The notes under the pieces were generated by a model, which saw only the letters and a list, made by a program, of their open reading frames with translations, searched no databases and was not told the DNA's origin. The translations under genes and the position numbers were made by a program. Positions 48,280 to 57,058 of a DNA stretch of 64,000 nucleotides are shown here, one piece after another (the first letter of the stretch is position 1; the number at the start of each line of letters is the position of its first letter). The DNA lies in contig NZ_JACSCY010000005.1 of assembly GCF_014333615.1 (NCBI RefSeq), positions 124,001 to 188,000 on the forward strand, in the 5' to 3' direction. The DNA comes from Hymenobacter citatus. GTDB lineage: Bacteria; Bacteroidota; Bacteroidia; Cytophagales; Hymenobacteraceae.

Positions 48280-51200
48280 TTATCCTAATCCGCTGGTTGA
48301 GCCCTCGTTGGCGTTGCGCACGGCGTCCAGGTCCAGCCCGATTACCTTGTTCACGGGGCCGTTCGACCACACGTCGCGCAGCTCGGCTACGTCGGCGTCA
48401 ACTACCACCTGGCCGGCGTGGCGCACCGTGAGACGGCCATTGCCGGTTACGGTACCAAGGCGGGTAGCACGGCCTTTCAGCAACGCTTCAAAGGCTACCA
48501 CATCCTCGGGCGCTACCGTGGCCACAAAGCGCGAGTGCGACTCTGAGAACAGCTGCGCCGTCAGGCTTAGCTCACCGGTTAGTTCCACATCGGCCCCAAA
48601 GCCGTAACCGAACGTAGCCTCGGCCAGCGCTACGGCCAGGCCGCCGTCGCTCAGGTCGTGGCAGGACTGAATGAGGTGCTGGTCGTTGGCTTCGCCTACC
48701 AGCGTGTAGAGCTCCTTGGCTTTGTCGAAGCGCACCTGGGGCACGTTGGCGCCCAGTTCACCGTGCAGCGCGTAGAACTCGGAGCCGCCCAGCTCGTCGT
48801 AGGTTTCGCCGATGAGATACACTACATCGTCTTGCTGCTTGAAATCCGACGTCATGGCGCGGCGCACGTCGTCCATCTTGGCGGTCATGGAGTACAGCAC
48901 CGTGGGCGGCACCGAAATCTTCACGCCGTCGGCCTTAAAGTCGTTTTTCATCGAGTCCTTGCCGCTCGTGAGCGGGATGCAGTAGGCCGCCGTGGCGTCG
49001 CGCAGGGCTTCGCACATCTGCACCAACTTGGCCAGCTTGTGCTTGCCGTCGGGGTTGGTGGCGGGGTCGTACACCGAGTCGGGCACGCAGAAGTTGTCGT
49101 TCACCGACCAGAACGTGCCGTCGCCGGGCGTGAGGTTGGGCAGCTTGCCGCCCACGGCAATAATCTGGCGCACAGCCTCGTCAAACGAGCCAGCCGACAT
49201 CTGGTAGGCGTCCAGGTCGCCATAGCGGGGTAGGATGCCGTTGCTCACGGCCACGCCTTCCCAGCTCTCAAAGTTGAAACGCACTACGGCGGCATCCTGC
49301 GGAGCTTGGCCGGTGGCGCCCATCAGGGGCTTCACCACCGTGCGGCCTTTTACCTCGTGGTCGTACTGCCGAATTACGGACTCGCGCGAGCAGATGTTGA
49401 GCGAGCCCAGCAGGCGACGCAGCGTGTCGGTGTAGTCGGTTTCGGCGGGTAGGGTAGGCTCCTGGGCGGCGACGGGCGCCAGCTCGGCTTCCAGCACCTT
49501 GCGCGGCACGCCGTCGTGCAGGAAGTGCATGTCGAGCTTCGCCACGGCCTCGCCAGCAAAGCGCACGTCGAGGTAGCCGTCGGCGGTGAAGTAGCCGATG
49601 TCGGTCAGCTCCACTTCCATTTCCCTACCCAGCGCCAACAGCTCATCGAGCCTAGCCGGCTCTACGGCCAGCGAAAACCGCTCCTGCGACTCCGAAACAA
49701 AGATTTCCCAGGGCCGCAAGCCCGAATATTTCAGCGGCACTTTTTCCAATTCCACCACCGCGCCGCCGCTAATGGTTGCTAGTTCGCCGACGCTGGACGA
49801 GAGGCCGCCCGCGCCGTTGTCGGTGCTGCACTTGATGAGGCCGCGCCGGGTGGCGATAATTAGAAAGTCCATCGCCAGCTTCTGGGTGATGGGCGAGCCG
49901 ATTTGCACGGCCGTGGCGGGCGAGGTTTCGTCCAGCTCGATGCTGGAGAAGGTAGCACCGTGGATGCCGTCCTTGCCTACCCTACCCCCGGCCATGATGA
50001 TGCGGTCCTGCGGGTCGATTTTCTTTTCCCACGAGTCCTGGCCGGCCAGCTGCATGGGCATCACGGCACCGGTGCCGCAGTACACCAGCGGCTTGCCGGC
50101 GTAGCGGTCATCAAACACAATGCTGCCGTTCACGGTAGGCACGCCCGACTTATTGCCGCCGTCCTCAATGCCCTTGCGCACGCCCTCAAAAATGCGGCGC
50201 GGGTGCAGCTGGTTGGTCAGCAGCTCGCCGCTGAACTCGGGATTTCCGAAACACAACACGTTGGTATTGAACAGCAACCGGGCGCCGCCAATGCCGGTAG
50301 CCAGCGGGTCGCGGTTGTTGCCCAGGATGCCTGTAATGGCTCCGCCGTAGGGGTCGATGGCCGACGGCGAGTTGTGCGTCTCCACCTTCCACACAAACAA
50401 CGACTCGGGGTTGATGCGCACGGCACCGGCGTTATCGGAGAATACCTTAATCAGCCAGTCGTTGCCGTTTTGGCGCAGTTGGCGGTCTACCTCAGCGGTG
50501 GCGTTGCGGATGTAGGTTTTAAACAGCGAGTCGATCTGCTTGGTCTCGCCGGTGGCCGCATCCTTGTAGTTGATAACGGCTGAAAACTCCTTGTGCTTGC
50601 AGTGCTCCGACCACGTTTGGGCAATGATTTCCAGCTCGCAGTCGGTGGGGTCGGCGGGGAGGCCGGCGTCTTCGCGCTCGGCCGCAATGGTGGCGTAATG
50701 GTCGCGCACGGCCCGCATTTCCTCCAGGTTCAGGGCGTAGAGATTGTCCTTCGACAGCTTCACCAGCTCCTCGTCCGTGAGGCCTACCAGCGGCACCAGC
50801 TCCGTAATGGCGTCGGCCCCACCGCCGGGGCGCGGGGTGTAGTCGCGCAGCTCGGAGAGGGGGCCGGTTTCAAAGCGGTTGATCATCTTGTTGCCCAGCA
50901 GTTCCTCGGCCAGGCGGCGCAGGTCCTGCGCGGGCAGCTCGTGCTCCAGGAAGTAGAGCCGTTTGCTGAAGATGTGCTGGGTATGGGTGTCGAGGGGCTG
51001 GTTGAGGAAGTCGCCCAGTGCATTTTGCGCCGAGATGCCTTCGTCGTCGGTTACGCCGGGCAGCTTGGCTACCAGAATATAACTCTTGTAAATAGAGTCG
51101 ATGGGGCGGAACTCGTCCAGGGCCACGTCGTGCAGCACCGGGTCTTGCAGGCAGCGCGTGGCAAAGCTGTGCAGCTGCTCGTCGGTGAGGGGGTAGCGCA

Positions 51201-51339
51201 CGGTGTAGAGGGCAGTGCTTTGCACGCGCCCGGTGCGCAGGCCCAGATGGCGCTGGGCTGCTTCGGCTACCCGCTGACCTTCGCCGTCGTGACGGGTAGG
51301 CTTGAGCCGCAGCTGAATGGTTCGTTGGATAGATTCCAA
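48280..51339 (-). CDS. purL: FGAM synthase, large-type without glutaminase domain
   Basis: A 1019-residue enzyme for step 4 of purine synthesis. Residues about 5-155 contain two PurS-like ferredoxin folds (TIQLRLKPTRHDGEGQRVAE and SYILVAKLPGVTDDEGISAQ), as in the N-terminal domain of large PurL. The linker and the two AIR-synthetase-like halves follow, with TWSEHCKHKEFSAVI, VETHNSPSAIDPYGGA, VGELATISGGAVVELEKVP, VAVSNGILPRYGD and SCHDLSDGGLAVALAEATFG. The protein ends before any amidotransferase domain, which is encoded separately as purQ. There is no separate purS in the cluster, consistent with this arrangement. Confidence 0.95.
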   Translation of the reverse strand: MESIQRTIQLRLKPTRHDGEGQRVAEAAQRHLGLRTGRVQSTALYTVRYPLTDEQLHSFATRCLQDPVLHDVALDEFRPIDSIYKSYILVAKLPGVTDDEGISAQNALGDFLNQPLDTHTQHIFSKRLYFLEHELPAQDLRRLAEELLGNKMINRFETGPLSELRDYTPRPGGGADAITELVPLVGLTDEELVKLSKDNLYALNLEEMRAVRDHYATIAAEREDAGLPADPTDCELEIIAQTWSEHCKHKEFSAVINYKDAATGETKQIDSLFKTYIRNATAEVDRQLRQNGNDWLIKVFSDNAGAVRINPESLFVWKVETHNSPSAIDPYGGAITGILGNNRDPLATGIGGARLLFNTNVLCFGNPEFSGELLTNQLHPRRIFEGVRKGIEDGGNKSGVPTVNGSIVFDDRYAGKPLVYCGTGAVMPMQLAGQDSWEKKIDPQDRIIMAGGRVGKDGIHGATFSSIELDETSPATAVQIGSPITQKLAMDFLIIATRRGLIKCSTDNGAGGLSSSVGELATISGGAVVELEKVPLKYSGLRPWEIFVSESQERFSLAVEPARLDELLALGREMEVELTDIGYFTADGYLDVRFAGEAVAKLDMHFLHDGVPRKVLEAELAPVAAQEPTLPAETDYTDTLRRLLGSLNICSRESVIRQYDHEVKGRTVVKPLMGATGQAPQDAAVVRFNFESWEGVAVSNGILPRYGDLDAYQMSAGSFDEAVRQIIAVGGKLPNLTPGDGTFWSVNDNFCVPDSVYDPATNPDGKHKLAKLVQMCEALRDATAAYCIPLTSGKDSMKNDFKADGVKISVPPTVLYSMTAKMDDVRRAMTSDFKQQDDVVYLIGETYDELGGSEFYALHGELGANVPQVRFDKAKELYTLVGEANDQHLIQSCHDLSDGGLAVALAEATFGYGFGADVELTGELSLTAQLFSESHSRFVATVAPEDVVAFEALLKGRATRLGTVTGNGRLTVRHAGQVVVDADVAELRDVWSNGPVNKVIGLDLDAVRNANEGSTSGLG

Positions 51340-51458
51340 AAGGAAGGAAATAAGGTTTGCTATTTTCCGCTGCCGCTGGCTCCCCTACCCTTTTATAGAG
51401 TAGGATGCACCCAACTGCCACCGGAAATGCCTTGCCCTACGTCCAGCGTAGGGTAGGT

Positions 51459-52064
51459 TTAAGAAAACGCTTTGTCCGGCCGACTGCCGGGCTTCACTAC
51501 CGGAATACCTGCCCGACACAGCGGGCAATCATCGGGTGCGTAGGTGGCTGCCGTAACCGGCAGCAATGCAAAGTTCGGAAAAGAAAGCTCAGCTTTCCCA
51601 CTCGTGCGGTCAATTAAACTGACTACGGCCAAAATTTCTGCTCCCATACTCGTGAGCAGGCGGGCTACCTCGTTGGTGCTCTTGCCGGTAGTCACTACGT
51701 CTTCGGCAATAATAATCCGCTCGCCGGGCTCTATGGTGAAGCCGCGGCGCAGGGTCATTTGCCCATCAGCATCGCGCTCCGTGAAAATGCCGGGCACGCC
51801 CAGCTGCCGGGCCAGCTCGTAGCCAATCACCACGCCGCCCATGGCCGGGCCTACCACGGTATCGGGCTGCAACCCAGCGGCCCGGATCTGGGCCGCCAGC
51901 TCGGCAGCGGCGGGGCCGGCCAAATCGGGGCGGCGCAGGAAGCGGGCGCATTGCACGTAGGTATCAGAATGCAAGCCGGAAGACAAGCGGAAGTGTCCCC
52001 GCAATAGTGCGTCTTCTTGCACTAGTTGCTGTTCCAGGGTTTCGGAGGGTAGGGAAGTGGTCAA
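51459..52064 (-). CDS. pyrE: Orotate phosphoribosyltransferase
   Basis: A 201-residue enzyme making orotidine monophosphate. Motifs are LRGHFRLSSGLHSDTYVQCARFL, VVGPAMGGVVIGYELAR, and the PRPP loop RIIIAEDVVTTGKSTNEVARLL. The C-terminal part carries Cys in DDCPLCRAGIP, which resembles a small zinc site and is found in some longer OPRTases. It lies downstream of pyrF, separated by a palindromic repeat. CCCTACG/CGTAGGG at 51435-51453 past the stop could form a weak hairpin without a T-run. Confidence 0.94.
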   Translation of the reverse strand: MTTSLPSETLEQQLVQEDALLRGHFRLSSGLHSDTYVQCARFLRRPDLAGPAAAELAAQIRAAGLQPDTVVGPAMGGVVIGYELARQLGVPGIFTERDADGQMTLRRGFTIEPGERIIIAEDVVTTGKSTNEVARLLTSMGAEILAVVSLIDRTSGKAELSFPNFALLPVTAATYAPDDCPLCRAGIPVVKPGSRPDKAFS

Positions 52065-52097
52065 GGGAGATACTTATATAAGGTGTTTCCTCCTATC

Positions 52098-52197
52098 GTC
52101 CAGGGTTGAAACCCTGGGCTACGGAGCGAATTTGGTTGTAGCCCTACAACATACAGACGCCGCAACACTACTTAGCCCGGGGTTTTAATCCTGGGAC
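52098..52197. repeat. Palindromic intergenic repeat, family 3
   Basis: GTCCAGGGTTGAAACCCTGGGCTA (52098-52121; itself containing CCAGGGTTGAAACCCTGG) pairs with TAGCCCGGGGTTTTAATCCTGGGAC (52173-52197). The right arm runs into the end of pyrF: the stop codon and last four codons of pyrF lie within it. It is unlike families 1 and 2. Confidence 0.75.
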
Positions 52198-52964
52198 ACG
52201 GCAGGTTCTGCGGCCCTTCTATGCTCGTTAATCTGCTCCTTCAATTCCCGGGCAGCCGCGCCGGCATCGGCCGCCTGCCAGATGGCCCGCGACGAGTTGA
52301 TAAGCACGCCCAGGCCGTCGGGGCGCAGGCCGGCGCGGAGGGTAGCGGCTAGGTCGCCGCCCTGGGCACCCACGCCGGGCACCAGAAACCACTGGGTAGG
52401 GCACAGCTCGCGCACGCGGGCCATGGCTTCGGGTTGAGTAGCGCCCACTACTAGCCCTACCCCACCGTGCTCCTCATCCAGCTGGCAGCTGATGCGGGCG
52501 GCCTGGTCGCTGAGGACGCCACCGCTCGTGAGGGCCAGATCTTGCAGAGAATGGGTAGGCTTGTTGCTGGTTTTGGCCAGCACAAAGGCCATTTTACCCT
52601 CGCGCAGAAACGGCACAATGGCGTCGTCGCCCATGTAGGGGTTCACCGTTACGGCATCGGCACCTACCACGTCGTAGGCAAAGCGGGCGTAGTGGTCGGC
52701 GGTGTTGGAGATGTCGCCGAACTTGCCGTCCAGAATCACCGGAATGTCTTGCGGGATACGCTGAATGGTGTCGCGCAACAGGGCCACACCGTTTTCCCGG
52801 CTCAGAAAGAACGCCAGATTGGGTTTGAAAGCCGCCGCGTAGTCGGCAGTTTGGTCAATCACCTCATGCAACCGGTGCCCTACCTGGGTATCATCACCGA
52901 TGGGGTCGAGCCCGACACAGAGCAGTGAATCGGCGCGCTGCACGCGGGAAAGCAGCTTGTTCAT
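52185..52964 (-). CDS. pyrF: Orotidine-5'-phosphate decarboxylase
   Basis: A 259-residue type 2 OMP decarboxylase. Marks are SLLCVGLDPI, AAFKPNLAFFLSRENGV, the catalytic VILDGKFGDISNTADHYA (Lys and Asp), VTVNPYMGDDAIVPFL and WFLVPGVGAQGGDL. The enzyme gives UMP. It is the first gene of the one-strand nucleotide cluster. The C-terminal residues AVSQD are encoded by a palindromic repeat arm, so the original stop may have been replaced by repeat insertion. Confidence 0.95.
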   Translation of the reverse strand: MNKLLSRVQRADSLLCVGLDPIGDDTQVGHRLHEVIDQTADYAAAFKPNLAFFLSRENGVALLRDTIQRIPQDIPVILDGKFGDISNTADHYARFAYDVVGADAVTVNPYMGDDAIVPFLREGKMAFVLAKTSNKPTHSLQDLALTSGGVLSDQAARISCQLDEEHGGVGLVVGATQPEAMARVRELCPTQWFLVPGVGAQGGDLAATLRAGLRPDGLGVLINSSRAIWQAADAGAAARELKEQINEHRRAAEPAVSQD

Positions 52965-53569
52965 GGTCTTTTTAGTTGTTAGCAGCTACGTGATGTCAGC
53001 TACAAAGCTAACAGCTAATAGCTTGTCAGAAGCAAAAACACACAGATTGCCCCAAGCACATTCTGTAGCGGCCTCTCACATACCGTTGTTACCGTTGATC
53101 TGAAACGATTCTTTCAGCTTTATACCCCAACACAGCAGACCTTTCAGCTAAGACGGATTCAGTAGCTTATCATACAGCTGGTTAGCATGCAGCATGCGCC
53201 CAGTTGGCCCGGCTGACTCGCCAGTTTCAAAAACGGTGGTTGCGGGTAGCCACAGGCATAGCGACCAGAATGTAATAAGAGAGAATAGTACTGTTTTGCG
53301 CAGTGCCGATTAGGATAGACTGGCGATGAAGTAAAAATTGACAGGGTACTAAGAAAGCACTTCCCGCTCCCTATTCAATCTGCATGGACATAGCGAACTG
53401 CTTGGAATGCCGGAGTGGGAAAAAGCATGAGCTATCAAAAGACAAAAGGAGCAACCCCGTGCACCCGGCACTCTTCTTGATATATTCATAACATAGCCTG
53501 TTGTGCGCATGGGTTATCAGTGGTGTATGTTTGCGCTCCTGTTGCGAATCCTCCGTTTCACTTCTTTCC
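52965..53569. other. 605-bp intergenic region without recognised features
   Basis: Upstream of pyrF and of the DUF4468-like gene (divergent). No coding stretch, repeat or clear hairpin was seen. A short minus-strand open frame at 53371-53580 has no coding character. The region should hold the promoters of both flanking genes, but none could be picked out with confidence. Confidence 0.4.
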
Positions 53570-54124
53570 ATGAAAAACATGTTTCTTGGTTTCCTGCTAG
53601 GCAGTTTGCTGCTTCTCTCATTATCCTCCTTTGCGCAGTCTGCCAGCCCCGTTGCGTACGGAGAGCAAGTGCAAGCGACCGGTGCCGGGCGGCGGGCCTT
53701 GTATCAACACGCGCTGGCCTGGAGCGAAAAAGAGTTTGCGTATACTCCTAAAATGGATGTGAAGGCCGATGCCGCCGTGGGCACTCTCCGGCTACGCGGC
53801 ACTGGTAAAGTGAAAACGCTTGATAACAACAAGCCTGTCGAAACCTCAGTCCACTTCGAGTTTGTGTTTCGCGCCACAGATAATGGCTATGACTACAACG
53901 TGGGCGCTTTTGAGGTAGTCCCCAACGCCAAACAGCCCGCTATTACCCTACCCCTCGACGACTACGTGGCGCAGTTGGCCGCCGACCGCAACAACAGCCG
54001 CACCAACAACGACCGGCGCGTGCGGGCGCAGGCGTCGTCCCTAGCTAGCGAAGTCGCGCTGTCTTTCCGTTCCTACATGAATAGCCATGAGGGCGAAAGC
54101 GACGATACGGTAGGTTTGAAATAA
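53570..54124 (+). CDS. Secreted DUF4468-like protein (second copy)
   Basis: A 184-residue protein with a signal peptide (LGFLLGSLLLLSLSSFAQ, cut near residue 21). The mature part shows the DUF4468 pattern: ALYQHALAWSEKEFAYTPKM helix, a VGTLRLRGTGKV strand, VHFEFVFRATDNGYDYNVGAFEVV strands and a C-terminal helix (ASSLASEVALSFRSYM). It resembles the protein at 37211-37762 in layout, though they are distant. The ATG at 53570 sits at the signal peptide; the frame is open further upstream. A perfect terminator follows. Confidence 0.68.
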   Translation: MKNMFLGFLLGSLLLLSLSSFAQSASPVAYGEQVQATGAGRRALYQHALAWSEKEFAYTPKMDVKADAAVGTLRLRGTGKVKTLDNNKPVETSVHFEFVFRATDNGYDYNVGAFEVVPNAKQPAITLPLDDYVAQLAADRNNSRTNNDRRVRAQASSLASEVALSFRSYMNSHEGESDDTVGLK

Positions 54125-54143
54125 ACTGAGTCCACTTCTTTTC

Positions 54144-54195
54144 TTATAAACACAACGCCACTCCTTATAAATAAGGAGTGGCGTTGTGTTTATAA
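54144..54195. terminator. 25-bp perfect bidirectional terminator
   Basis: TTATAAACACAACGCCACTC plus CTTAT pairs with its exact complement across a 2-base centre. It separates two convergent genes (53570-54124 and 54207-56732). The stem is unusually long; A/T-rich ends give it partial U-tracts in both directions. Confidence 0.8.
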
Positions 54196-54206
54196 AGTCT
54201 ACCTCT

Positions 54207-56732
54207 TTAGCGTCCTGCAATAATCAGGCGCTGGCTGGTGAGGCGCTGGCCGGAAGCGTTCAGCAGCACCACATGATAAAGTCCCTGGCCTAGGTTCTGC
54301 GTTGGGAGCAGGGTAGTACGGTCCGTTACGACTACTGCATTCACTTGCCGGCCTTGTGCATCATATACCACTAGTTGCTGCCTTCCGGTGGTTTCGCGCG
54401 CAGACCCTATCAGCACGCGCACCATCTCGGCTGCGCCGGCGGGGTTAGGAGCCAATTGGAGCGATACAGCCAGTGTTTGCCCTTCAAAGGTTGCGGCTAC
54501 TACCGGCGAAAACGACTCGTTGCCATTGGTGTCTACCTGCCGCAAGCGGTAGTATACCGTGCCAGTACTTTGTTCGGCGGCTGTAGCATCCAGGTAGCGG
54601 TACTGCTGGGCGGTGGTGGTGGTACCCGAGCCAGCTACCTGACCGATAGCCTGGAAGACGGCCTCGGAGCCTTGCTGCACGGCTCGTTCCACTACAAACC
54701 GGCTGTTGTCTTTCTCCGAAGCTGTTTTCCAGTGCAGCTCAGCCCCCTGGCTTGTGGCGCGTACCGTAAAGGCGGCCAACTCAACGGGAAGTGGGTTGGT
54801 AGGATTCACGAGGTTCTCGGGAAAGAAGCCCCGCAGCTCCTCGGCAAAAGCATAGTAGATACGCGTATCCTGCACACTGCCCACCGTGTTGGTAGTAGTC
54901 AACTCCACCCAATCGAAATCCTGCGTAGCTATGAAGGATAAGGCTTGCCGGCCCGTACTGCCGCCCAGGATGGTAGCCTGCGCCAGATTGGCTCCTGATA
55001 CGCTCTCCACTGCTACCAACGATGGTACTGCACTAGTGTTACTCCCCTTGTTAGCAGTGCTATTGTCTTCGCGGTAGGTGGTGATGGTGAAGTTCGACAA
55101 AACGCCCGCGCTCAACAGGTTGCTTATCAGGCCACCGTTGCCAGTGTAGTCGAACACAAACCCAGCACGGTTACCTGCCTTGCCTGCCTTGCCGGTTGCT
55201 ACCTTATTGGCGCCGTTGAGCTTCACGGCCAGTGCCAGCCCCTGATTTACACTCAGGTTTACCAGTGAGCCTTTGATCTGGGCATAAGTAGTGGTCAGGT
55301 TGCGTTTGGCGGCAAAGCTGGGGTCCTGAAACCCCATGCAGCTACTACCAAGCACTGATGCGCAGGCACTTACGGTTAAGGCGCCATCGGTGTTGGGAGT
55401 GAGAGTAGCCGCCCGGAATTTATCGGCCGGGTCTTCGAAGTCAGAAAACACTGGCTCTGGGTCGCTAAAGGCCGCTTCCTCGATACCAAAACCATAGTAC
55501 ACGTTCAGATTATCCAAGATATTTAGGGCCCCATTTAGGCGAATTTCTACCTGGTTGAACGGCTTGGTTGTTTTGAAGCTCAGAAAATAGCGGTTGTCGG
55601 GCAGTACGTTCAACCGTAGCGCGTTGACTCCAGAGGCGCTTTCCTGTAAGGCACCGTTCAGGTAGGTGCTCAGGCGTACGTTTTGGAACAGGTTCAGGTC
55701 AAGCAGACCGCCATTGCCGACTACGAAGCCTGCGCGGTAGTCAGTGGGGCCCACTGCACTGCGCAGCTTCACGCGCAGGGTAGATGGGCAATTCAGCACG
55801 CTTGCACTCAGCAGGTTTCGGAACGTGGCAAAGTCAGTAAGGTCGGTGTTGGCGGCGTTCTGCGGATTGTCGATGTTCGAATTCACATTCACGCACACCA
55901 GACCGTCGGCTCCACGAGATTGGGTGCTGTACTCCTGCCCTTCTACGGGGCTGGCGTTGTTCGACAGCGCGCCTTTGTACTGAATAGTTGAGTTCTGGTC
56001 GTCGAAGCCGAAGGCGTAGTAGAAGCGTATGCCGTAGCTCAGATTCACTAGCCCGCCCGCTACCAGCTCTATCTTGTTGAAATCACCGCTGGCAATGAAG
56101 CCGGCCCGGGTAGAGCGGTTGTTGAACAAGGGCAGGTTGTTGCGCAAAGAGCTGGTCAGGCTCGACTCAACCCCTACCAGTTGTGCAATGGGAATACGCT
56201 GCACGGGCGTTTCGTTCAGGTAGGTTTGCACATATACGGAATTTAGCAGCGACACATTCAGCAGCGAATTGTCGCCGCTTATCACCACACCTGCCCGGTT
56301 GCCTCGTTTAATTGTCTCGGCCATATCCACGCGCACCGAGGTAGGCGCTGATTCTACCGCACTGTTTAGCCCTACCACAGATAATGCGCTCGTATTGAGC
56401 AGGGTAGCAACATCTGATTGCAAAATACTTGTCTTCAATAATGCATAGCTGTTGAAGGAAGCAGTGCCTTCATCGGCCGCGTTTCCGCCATTTAGCACGT
56501 CTCCTGAGACGAGAGAAGTTGTGCGAATGCCAAGGCCAAGTCCCAGCACATTAACCTGAGCTGTAACAGTGGCGTTGCCTTTCGTTACCTTTGCCGTGCC
56601 CGCTTTGGTGTAGATAACTCGCGTGACGGAACTCTGGGCAACTGTTGCTGTGCATCCTAGCCACAGCATCAGCAAAAACACAACCTGAGAGCGGAAAAAG
56701 GTTGGTAAGTAGACGAAGCGTTTCATAATCAA
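54207..56732 (-). CDS. Large secreted protein with three internal repeats and a T9SS sorting domain
   Basis: An 841-residue exported protein with a signal peptide ending TATVAQS (about residue 33). Three repeats of about 170-210 residues end near residues 245, 417 and 630. Each has a ...NRAGFV...G.GGLL...L...TYLN-type core and ends YYAFGFDD, YYGFGIEE or YYAFAEE. Then follow a fibronectin-like segment (ELHWKTASEKDNSRFVVER) and a type A T9SS C-terminal domain from about residue 760 (LQLAPNPAGAAEMV, LVVYDAQGRQV, GLYHVVLLNASGQRL). It is a likely cell-surface or secreted adhesin; the repeat is not recognised. Both ATG 56732 and 56726 are possible starts. Confidence 0.82.
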   Translation of the reverse strand: MIMKRFVYLPTFFRSQVVFLLMLWLGCTATVAQSSVTRVIYTKAGTAKVTKGNATVTAQVNVLGLGLGIRTTSLVSGDVLNGGNAADEGTASFNSYALLKTSILQSDVATLLNTSALSVVGLNSAVESAPTSVRVDMAETIKRGNRAGVVISGDNSLLNVSLLNSVYVQTYLNETPVQRIPIAQLVGVESSLTSSLRNNLPLFNNRSTRAGFIASGDFNKIELVAGGLVNLSYGIRFYYAFGFDDQNSTIQYKGALSNNASPVEGQEYSTQSRGADGLVCVNVNSNIDNPQNAANTDLTDFATFRNLLSASVLNCPSTLRVKLRSAVGPTDYRAGFVVGNGGLLDLNLFQNVRLSTYLNGALQESASGVNALRLNVLPDNRYFLSFKTTKPFNQVEIRLNGALNILDNLNVYYGFGIEEAAFSDPEPVFSDFEDPADKFRAATLTPNTDGALTVSACASVLGSSCMGFQDPSFAAKRNLTTTYAQIKGSLVNLSVNQGLALAVKLNGANKVATGKAGKAGNRAGFVFDYTGNGGLISNLLSAGVLSNFTITTYREDNSTANKGSNTSAVPSLVAVESVSGANLAQATILGGSTGRQALSFIATQDFDWVELTTTNTVGSVQDTRIYYAFAEELRGFFPENLVNPTNPLPVELAAFTVRATSQGAELHWKTASEKDNSRFVVERAVQQGSEAVFQAIGQVAGSGTTTTAQQYRYLDATAAEQSTGTVYYRLRQVDTNGNESFSPVVAATFEGQTLAVSLQLAPNPAGAAEMVRVLIGSARETTGRQQLVVYDAQGRQVNAVVVTDRTTLLPTQNLGQGLYHVVLLNASGQRLTSQRLIIAGR

Positions 56733-57058
56733 GATTAGAAAAGTCCATAAACACGTTCATAAAATCATAGTACAATTTCGCTGCCTTTAAATTATATTAT
56801 TGCATAAATCATTGATTTAAAGCATAATACAATTATATAGATTTTATTCCATTGTCCCGAATAGAGAAACAAAATCCTATTATGAGAAAATTTGACTAGG
56901 TAGGTTTCCCTACTTATACTCGCACTGTTCGTCCTACTTTTCCTCTTTGCGCTACTGAAAACCCAGCCGGATGGACTACACTCCGCACAGAAGCCGTACA
57001 TTACGTATAGTTTCTATGTGATACATTGTTTACCACGGCTACTCCGCTACATTTCCCA
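56733..57058. promoter_or_regulatory. 326-bp AT-rich divergent promoter region
   Basis: The gap between the T9SS cargo gene and the sigma-54 activator gene is much more AT-rich than the genes, with long A/T runs at 56780-56890. It must contain both promoters. TTTGACTAGGTAGG lies at 56888-56901, but no complete promoter pair was fixed. No hairpin or small ORF was seen. Confidence 0.3.

Noticed and set aside
50593-51456. A 287-residue plus-strand ORF opposite purL
   Set aside because: It is a GC-rich shadow of a firmly identified gene; no domain, no ribosome-binding signal.
53371-53580. A 69-residue minus-strand ORF in the large intergenic gap
   Set aside because: No recognisable domain, atypical codon use, and overlaps the start of the secreted DUF4468-like gene.
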